Of a stretch of DNA of 27,500 nucleotides, positions 21,038 to 27,500 are shown one piece after another. The stretch's first letter is position 1, and the number at the start of each line of letters is the position of its first letter. The position numbers and the translations under genes are program-made. The notes below the pieces were generated by a model, which saw only the letters and a list, made by a program, of their open reading frames with translations, did not search any database and was not told the DNA's origin. This DNA comes from Trachelipus rathkii (lineage: Eukaryota; Arthropoda; Malacostraca; Isopoda; Trachelipodidae), in contig JABUQX010007579.1 of NCBI GenBank assembly GCA_015478945.1, positions 15,001-42,500 of the forward strand. Direction: 5' to 3'.

Positions 21038-23932
21038 TTTTTTTTTTTTTTTTTTTTTTTTTACAGTTGTCACCACCACTCACGGGCAGAGCCTTATTCA
21101 AGGAGGGGGTGTTGCACATCTCAGACATTCATCAACTAACTCAAACTACGCAGATGAGCACAGACGCAGGCTTTAAAGTGAGAGAGATTAAATTCAACAG
21201 GAAACACAGAAGAAGGAAGAGAATTCCACAGAACGAGGTGGCAGGAAGCAAGGTGCCATGGCTGCGATCCGCTTAAATCACGCAATGCCAACGACGAGAG
21301 ACATGCGCCGACACAGCACCCTTGTGCTACGAGGGCGTCGTAGAGGTGGTGGCACGCGAGTGATAAGCTCCCTCGAGCACCTTGCCGCTGCGGTACCTAT
21401 GAAAAGAGATAAGGCACCAACATCGCGCCGGCAAAGATGAGTGTCAAGTGAACTGGAAGTACGAAACAGTTTACTAAGCCTTATTGGCTTTTGACTCGAA
21501 CCCTGTCCAAAAGCCGGTGAACCAGAGGCCCCCCCAGATATGAAGAGCAGTCCTCGCAATACAGGGTGGATGAGACCCTTGTAATGCTGGAGCAACTGAG
21601 AAGAGGAAAAAAAAGTCTGAGTCTAAACAGAAACTCCCAGTTTTTTGAGGCCGCTCTAGCAACCATTGAAATGTGAGGTTTTCAAGACATTTTTTTGTTT
21701 TATGTTAAGGGGCCAAGGATGTTTAATTGTCAACAGGAGAGACGAAGAACCGTCGAAAAGAAGATAGGAAATGTTAGAAGGTGTCTTAGAGAGGGAGATT
21801 TGTAGACAGTTTGGTTTTTTTAAAGAATTGAATTTTCAAGGTTGAGGACGACCCACACCCGGAAATTCTATGCAGATCAGCGAGAATAGAATCCGAAAGA
21901 TTAAGACGAGAGGCAATTTCTAGAAGTAAAAGAGGGAGAGAATTGAAATGAGTAAGAATGGAAGGGTCGAGTCATCGGCATACGAGTGGATAGAGTTAGA
22001 TGTGGAGGTGAGAAGATCAAGTTAATGAAAAGTAGGATAAAGTAGGAGATAAGACAGACCCTGAGGAACAGACCACTATTGATAGAAAAGGAGAAAGAAG
22101 TCGCCCCAACAACAGCCGATATTTGAGCGATTTGAAAGAAAGACCATAAGTAAGCAAAGAGAGGAGGAAACCCAACGGAGGGGAGCTTGGAGAGCAGCGA
22201 CGCGTGCCATAGCCGGGTCAAATGCTTGGATATGTCAAGCGCTCACCTAAGCCAGTCTCGTAGTTTCTTGAGGGCGGACACCATGATGCAGTTAGATAGG
22301 AAGTAGTATTCGCCAGTAGACCTCGAGCGCCGACAGCCGTACTGGCGGTCGGAAAGAAGTGAATGAGAACTCCCAGATGAATCTAAGAAAAGATGAGTTG
22401 AGAAGGGTTTAAGATCTAGAATCAGAATAGCAGTGAGAGCTATAGGGGCGATACGTTAGAAGGTCAAGAGCAGCTTTCTATTTTTCGGATAGGTTTTGGG
22501 ACATGTGCGTGCTTCCAACACTGAGGGAAAGTATTTAGTATTGAGACTAGTAGAGAATATAGTTAAACGAGGGGCGGGGTAAGCACGAAAGCACACTCTC
22601 TCAAAACTCTGGGAGGAATGCAATCCGGGTCACCCGCCTTCCTAACGTTCATAGATTTCAGGAGCCGACATGCACCCGATCAAATGTAATGCACAGGCAA
22701 GGCATAGAACACCTGAGAGAAGAAGGTGGAGGATGAGGATGCCAGAATCGTCAGGTTGAGTTAGAGGAAAATAGGAGGCCGAAGAGATTGCCCTTTTCAG
22801 GAGTATTAGCAACAGACCATCAGATCGAATAGAGGAGGAACGACAGATTTACGAGAAGTTGTTAGACGATGTTTTTTGGCAAGAGCCGAGAAAGAATTTT
22901 AATCAGTAGGAGAGTCAAGGAGGTTAGCGCACTTCGTTTGATGAAGGCCCGCCTTTGCTCGTCGAAGAGTATCTCCTGCATAACGATTTCTAGCGAATGA
23001 AAATTAGCAAAGCAAGAGTGATAAGGAGAACGGAATTTTTCCACTCCGATACGCACTGTCCTCTAGCCTGAATGACCAGAGAACCAGCACGATCGACCAT
23101 GGATTATGAGAGAGAAAGATTTAGTCGAAGAAGGAATGAAACTGCTCATCCATCAACGATTACAGCTCCCACCTTATCGGCGAAGTCGTAAGCGTAATGG
23201 CCCGAGACAAAGCGTCAACTCCAATTAATAGTTAGCGTAGAAGCAAACGCAAGGCCCCAATCGGCCGATCAAAGTGCCAGAGAAACGCGTAGGGCAGGAT
23301 GGAGCTTTGTTGGAGGAAAAGTATTAAAATTTAAGAGATAATAGGTTGTGGTCAGGTTTACGCGATAGGTGCGAAAGTGGTGTATTTAAAGAGAGAAGGA
23401 CTAGTGGTGAAACATAGGTCAAGTGTGTCCAAGAATTGGTTGGGACGATCCGGAATGTGGTGGGTTCTTTAATTAGTTGCTCCAGATCGTTGAGAACGCT
23501 GAATGATTCGGCCTCCTCGCCCGACCTAAATCAGTATGAGAAGGAACCCCAACCATTCAGTGTTTGTGTACATTGAAATCCCCTAAATAGAGGACCTCTG
23601 TATTTGGATGAGAAGATATAACAGTCTCGTGAGAAATAGTAAGATATTCAAAAAAGGCGTGAAAATCTGTTATGTTAGGAGAACAGTAGCAGAAGCACAA
23701 GATTATTGTAGTAGAAGGAGAAAGATTTTAAGAAATAGAACATCGAGTTAAGAGATTCGAGATTCTCGAGACGTGTTATAGAGTGTTTATGTTTACACAT
23801 AGGCCCATACTCCACCCTTCAGACGGAAATTATGAATAAGTTATAGTTGGATACGTTAATGAGTTAGAGGATGATTCTTAGGCCATCTGAGTCTCAGACA
23901 AGAGCAAAAGGTTAGGCTTAGAATTAGAGAGG
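21038..23932 (-). mobile_element. Jockey/CR1-like LINE, copy 3 (left palindrome arm)
   Basis: Same family as copies 2 and 4. Minus-strand order is: endonuclease from just before LSETQ (about 23900); GDFNVH at about 23575; the linker; the RT finger PDG at about 22625; motif A with ALDIS intact but one base missing in the following AAAGCATTT (about 22213-22243); YADDST at 21971-21982; the RT thumb; CSRELITRVPPPLRRPRSTR at about 21330; and a 25-nt poly(T) (poly(A) of the element) at 21038-21062. About the first 30-40 residues of the endonuclease and any ORF1 are missing. No frame longer than about 105 codons survives. The 5' truncation point and 3' flank are identical to copy 4, so both derive from one insertion event. 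Confidence 0.92.
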
Positions 23933-24016
23933 TGATATTCATTTTTACCTACATATTTTTTGCCGTCATTACATATTCATTTTTACCTACATATTTTTTG
24001 CTGTCAATACATATTC
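23933..24016. repeat. 38-bp tandem units, left side of palindrome centre
   Basis: Two units of a 38-bp repeat (containing CATTTTTACCTACATATTTT) between the LINE 5' end and the spacer. They are the inverted counterpart of units 2 and 3 at 24205-24276. Confidence 0.9.
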
Positions 24017-24193
24017 CATTATTTTTTCAAGGACACAAAAATGATGTGTACAAAAGAAGTTGATTACTGTTGGAAAAGTAAAATGGAACATCTTTACAAC
24101 ATACACAACTTTCATCAAACTTTGTATCTTTTTTATATCTGTATTTTTTCATCTTAAATAAAATTTGACGGCAAAAAATATGTAGGTAAAAAT
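24017..24193. other. palindrome spacer (loop), 177 bp
   Basis: Non-palindromic sequence between the arms. About 150 bp (24017-24166) is unique AT-rich sequence and the rest is an extra 38-bp unit found only on the right. Short open frames cross it on both strands without recognisable domains. It does not resemble the 45-nt hairpin adaptor of SMRT libraries as I know it, so a simple missed adaptor does not explain the junction. Confidence 0.85.
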
Positions 24194-24276
24194 GAATATG
24201 TATTGACAGCAAAAAATATGTAGGTAAAAATGAATATGTAATGACGGCAAAAAATATGTAGGTAAAAATGAATATC
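24167..24276. repeat. 38-bp tandem units, right side of palindrome centre
   Basis: Three units starting GACGGC or GACAGC at 24167, 24205 and 24243, each followed by AAAAAATATGTAGGTAAAAA. The last unit is cut short at 24276 by the LINE 5' end. One unit more than on the left side. Confidence 0.93.
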
Positions 24277-27240
24277 ACCTCTCTAATTCTAAGCCTAACC
24301 TTTTGCTCTTGTCTGAGACTCAGATGGCTAAGAATTTCATTCCTCTAACTCATTTAATGTATCCAACTACAACTTATTTCATAATTTCCGTCTGAAGGGT
24401 GGAGTATGTGCCTATGTAAACATAAACACTCCTATAACACGTCTCGAGAATCTCGAATCTCTTAACTTCGATGTTCTATTTCTTAAAATCTTTCTTCCTT
24501 CTACTACAATAATCTTGTGCTTCTGCTACTGTTCTCCTAACATATAACAGATTTTTGCCACGCCGTTTTTTGATATCTTACTATTTCTCACGGACTGTTA
24601 TATCTTCTCATCCAAATACAGAGGTCCTCTATTTTAGGGGATTTCAATGTACACAACACTGAATGGTTGGGGTCCTCTCATACTGATTTAGGTGGGGAGG
24701 AGGCCGAATTCATTCAGCATTCTCACGATTGGAAGGCAACTAAATTAAAGAACCACAACACATTCCGGATCGTCCCAACCAATTCTTGAACACACTTGAC
24801 CTTTGTTTCACACTAGTCCTTCTCTCTTTAAATACCACTTTCGCTCCTATCGTAAATCTGACTTTACACGAAGAGCACAACCTTTATCTCTCAATTTTAA
24901 TACTTTGCTCTTGCAACAGCTCCATCCTGCCTGCTACGCGTTTCTCTCTGGCAGCTTTGATGCGGCCGATTGGGGGGCCTTGCGTTGCTTCTACGCTAAC
25001 TAATAATTGGAGTGACTGCTTTGTCTTCTGGTTACGCTTCGAACTTCTGCGATAAGGGTGGGAGCTGTACTGTTGAGGGATAGAGGGCAGGGTTCATTCC
25101 TTCCTTCCGACTAAATCTTTCTCTCCTCATAATCCATGTTCGATGCGTGCATTGTTCTCTGGCCATTCAGGCTAGAGAACGTGCGTATCGGGAGTGGAAA
25201 TTCTCGTTCTCCTATCACTCTTGCTTTGGCTAATTTTCATTCTGCTAGAATCGTTGCAGGGATACTCTGCTTGCGAAGCAGCAAAAAAGCGGGCTTTCAT
25301 CAAACGAAGTGCGCTAACCTCCATTCTCCTACTGATAAATCTTCTGGCTCTTGCCAAAAAACATCTCTCACAACTTCTGTCGAATCTGTGCTTTCCTCCT
25401 ACTTTATTCGATCATGATGGTTCTGTTGCTAATTCTCCAACTGGAAAAGCCAATCTCTTCGGGCTCCTATTTTCCTCTAACTCTCCCTGCACATTTCTGG
25501 CATTCCTCACCTCACCTTCTTTCTCTCAGGTGTAATATGCTTTGCCTGTGATTAAGATTTGATCGTGGCATGGCTCCTGAAATCCTATGAACGTTAAGGA
25601 AGGCGGGTGACCCGGATGGCATTCCTCCCAGAATTTTGAGGGAGGAGTGTGCTTTCGGGCTTACCCCGCCCCTCGTTCAACTATATTCACTATGTCTCAA
25701 TACTAATATTTCCCTCAGTGTTGGGAAGCACGCACATGTCCAACCTATTCCGAAGAAGGAAGCCCCTTCTGATCCTTCTAACTATCGGCCCCTATAGCTC
25801 TCCTTGTATTCTATCTAAGCTCTTTGAAACCCTTCTCAACTCTCTTTCTTAGATCAATCTGAGTCTCATTCCCTTCTTTCGCCGCCAGTACGGCTTTCGG
25901 CGGGCTCGAGGTTACTGGCGATATCCTTTCCTATCTAACTGAATCTATGGTTTTCCGCGCCCTCAGGAACTGCGGGGAGACTTGCTTGGTGGCGCTTGAC
26001 CATATCAGGCATTTGACGGGTATGGGCACGCGTCGCTGCTCCTCCAAGGTCCATTTTATTGGGCTTATGATTCTCTGCTTCTTATGTCTAATTTTTTATT
26101 TCAAATCGCTCATATCGGCTGTTGTTTGATGGGGCGACTTTCTTTTCTTCCTTTTCTTATCAATAGTGGTGCTCCTCAGGGTTTCGTCTTCAATCTGCCT
26201 ACTTTATTCCTACTTTCATTATTGATCTAATCACCTGCACATCTAACTCTAGTCACTCGTATGACGATGACTCGACACTTCATCATTCTTCAAATTTCAA
26301 TTCTTCTCCCTCTTTTAACTCTAGAAATATTGTGCTCTCGTCTCACTTTTGGCCGGATTCTATTTCGCTGATCTGGATACATAGAATTTCCGGGTGGGGT
26401 TCGTCTGCAACCTTGATATAATTCAATTCTTTAAACCAACTTCTACAATCTCCCTCTCTAAGAACACGTTCTAACTTTCCTATTCTTTCGACGGTTCTCT
26501 GCGTCTCTCCTGTTGACAATATAATTTAACATCCTTGGCCTTAACATAACAAAAAAAATGTCTTGGAAACTCAACCATTACAGCAACGGTATGACTCAGG
26601 GGGCTAAAGAAACTGGGACGTTCTGTTTTTTAGACTGAGAGACTTTTTTTCCTCTTCTGCAGTTGCTCGCTATACAAGGGCCCTCATCCCGCCCTTGTTG
26701 GAGTACTGTCTCATTCTGGGGGGCCTGGTTTCACCCGGCTTTTGGAACAGGGTGAGTCAAAAGCCATAAGGCTTATAAACTGTTCTGTACTTTGGCAGTT
26801 TCACCTGACAGCTCTTCTTGCGGCGCGCGATGTTGGTGGCCTTATCTGCTTTTTCTAAATAGGTACCGGCAGCGGCTAGGTGCTCGTAAGGGAGCTTATC
26901 ACTCGCGTGCACCACCGTCTACGACGCCTCGTAGCAACCAGGGGTTGCTGTGTCGGCGCCATGAGTTGTTGGGCGTTTGAAATTGGTAACTCCAGGCTGG
27001 TTGCTTGCGGTGCTTCCTTCGCTTTCCTGCACCTGCTTGTTTCTGTGGGAATTCTCTTCCTTCTTCTGTGTTTCCTGTTGATTTTAATCTCTTTCTCACT
27101 TTCAAGGCCCTGCGTCTGTGCTCATCTGCGTAGTTCTGAAGTTGTTGATGAATGTCTGAGATGTGCAACACCCCTCCTTGAATACGGCTTCTGCCCGTGA
27201 GTTGTGGTGAAACTGTAAAAAAGAAATAAAAAAAAAAAAA
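24277..27240 (+). mobile_element. Jockey/CR1-like LINE, copy 4 (right palindrome arm)
   Basis: Plus-strand order is: endonuclease from LSNSKPNLLLLSETQMAK (about 24281); LGDFNVHN at 24634; TLDLCFT at about 24789; NWSDCF at about 25006; the linker with REWKFSF-like text and AFIKRS at about 25180-25315; the finger KAGDPDGIPPRILRE at about 25590; NYRPI-like at about 25780; FRRQYGFR-like at about 25878; motif A with an inserted C after LD (about 25990); the catalytic box reading YDDD at 26270-26281, where copies 2 and 3 have YADD; thumb motifs at about 26560-26790; RELITRV at about 26892; and poly(A)-like AAAAAAGAAATAAA plus A-run at 27217-27240. The element is 5'-truncated inside the endonuclease and broken by many indels. 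It stems from the same insertion as copy 3. Confidence 0.92.
24786..25055 (+). pseudogene. LINE copy 4, endonuclease C-terminal segment
   Basis: An 89-aa frame opening with MNTLDLCFTLVLLSLNTTF, which corresponds to the NQFLNTLDLCFT block after GDFN in the endonuclease domain. It continues in a mixture of frames with 24803-25003, which carries the SGSFDAADWGALRCFYAN block. Two overlapping frames with complementary conserved text show at least two indels inside this domain. Confidence 0.7.
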
Positions 27241-27500
27241 TGTATTTTTATTAGTAACAATGAGAAGTTTGATGAATATAATTTATATAAAAGAACTGAT
27301 TCGTACAAAGAATTTGAAAAAAACTAGAATATTATTTTTTGTTTAAGGGATAATGATTAAACAAATATATAAAATCTTTCTGTTTAATAATAAAGCATAT
27401 TAATATGATTCTATGATACCATTAACTACAATTTGGACTTGTTGCGGAGTAGGCTTTAAAACGTCTTTTTGAAAACCAAAATAACTTTTATTTATTTTTC

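Larger units (their letters stand above)
20793..24016 (+). repeat. large inverted repeat, left arm
   Basis: From GAAAAATAAATAAAGTTATT at the outer edge to CTGTCAATACATATTC at the inner edge, the arm is the reverse complement of 24194-27500 in unbroken order: unique flank, poly(T), the LINE from its 3' end to its 5' truncation, and two 38-bp tandem units. Differences are frequent and many are single-base insertions or deletions. The outer boundary is not reached, since the window ends first on the right. The arm is at least about 3.2 kb. Confidence 0.93.
24194..27500 (-). repeat. large inverted repeat, right arm
   Basis: Reverse complement of 20793-24016 over its whole length. It includes about 260 bp of non-LINE flank beyond the poly(A), ending at the window edge in GTTATTTTGGTTTTC-type sequence when reversed. 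The true outer end is not in the window. Confidence 0.93.

Noticed and set aside
26880..27171. Arg-rich 90-aa minus-strand frame and the overlapping plus-strand frame ending near 27200
   Set aside because: The plus frame is the C-terminal tail and UTR of LINE copy 4; the minus frame is its antisense. The same sequence appears inverted at 21090-21300.

Overview
The window is eukaryotic repeat-rich DNA. I found no convincing host gene, no rRNA or tRNA, no CRISPR array and nothing prokaryotic. It is dominated by very long (TA)n arrays and one (ATT)n array, with decayed transposable elements embedded between them: four fragments of Jockey/CR1-like LINEs, two fragments of an RTE-like LINE, one clearly delimited hAT DNA transposon, and several blocks of hexamer-type repeats that look like ends of further hAT-like elements. 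The TA-microsatellite load and the look of the LINE proteins suggest an arthropod, perhaps a decapod crustacean. That is an impression from the sequence, not a demonstrated assignment.

Layout. 1-1000: AT-rich sequence, a TA array and a GGAGTC-type block. 1000-3110: plus-strand Jockey/CR1-like LINE remnant (copy 1) carrying a GC-rich insertion. 3511-3660 and 6521-6640: two GATGCGG blocks bracketing TA arrays and a minus-strand LINE (copy 2, 3767-5743). 7071-8385: unrecognised sequence. 9440-14411: two AAGTAC blocks bracketing a minus-strand RTE-like LINE (9840-11505), a central unique segment with one short signal-peptide-like ORF, and a plus-strand RTE-like LINE (12896-13930). 14524-14916: an (ATT)n array. 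15481-18173: a hAT transposon with 15-bp terminal inverted repeats, a perfect 8-bp target duplication and a broken transposase. 18182-20605: AT-rich sequence with TA arrays.

20793-27500: a large imperfect palindrome whose two arms (at least about 3.2 kb each) carry the same LINE insertion (copies 3 and 4), the same 5' truncation and the same flank beyond the poly(A), around a 177-bp spacer. This is the most striking feature. It may be a real inverted duplication able to make long hairpin RNA. The many private single-base indels in each arm also fit a fold-back artefact of error-prone long reads.

No gene set here forms a working system. Every transposon reading frame is broken, so mobility would have to come from elements elsewhere in the genome.
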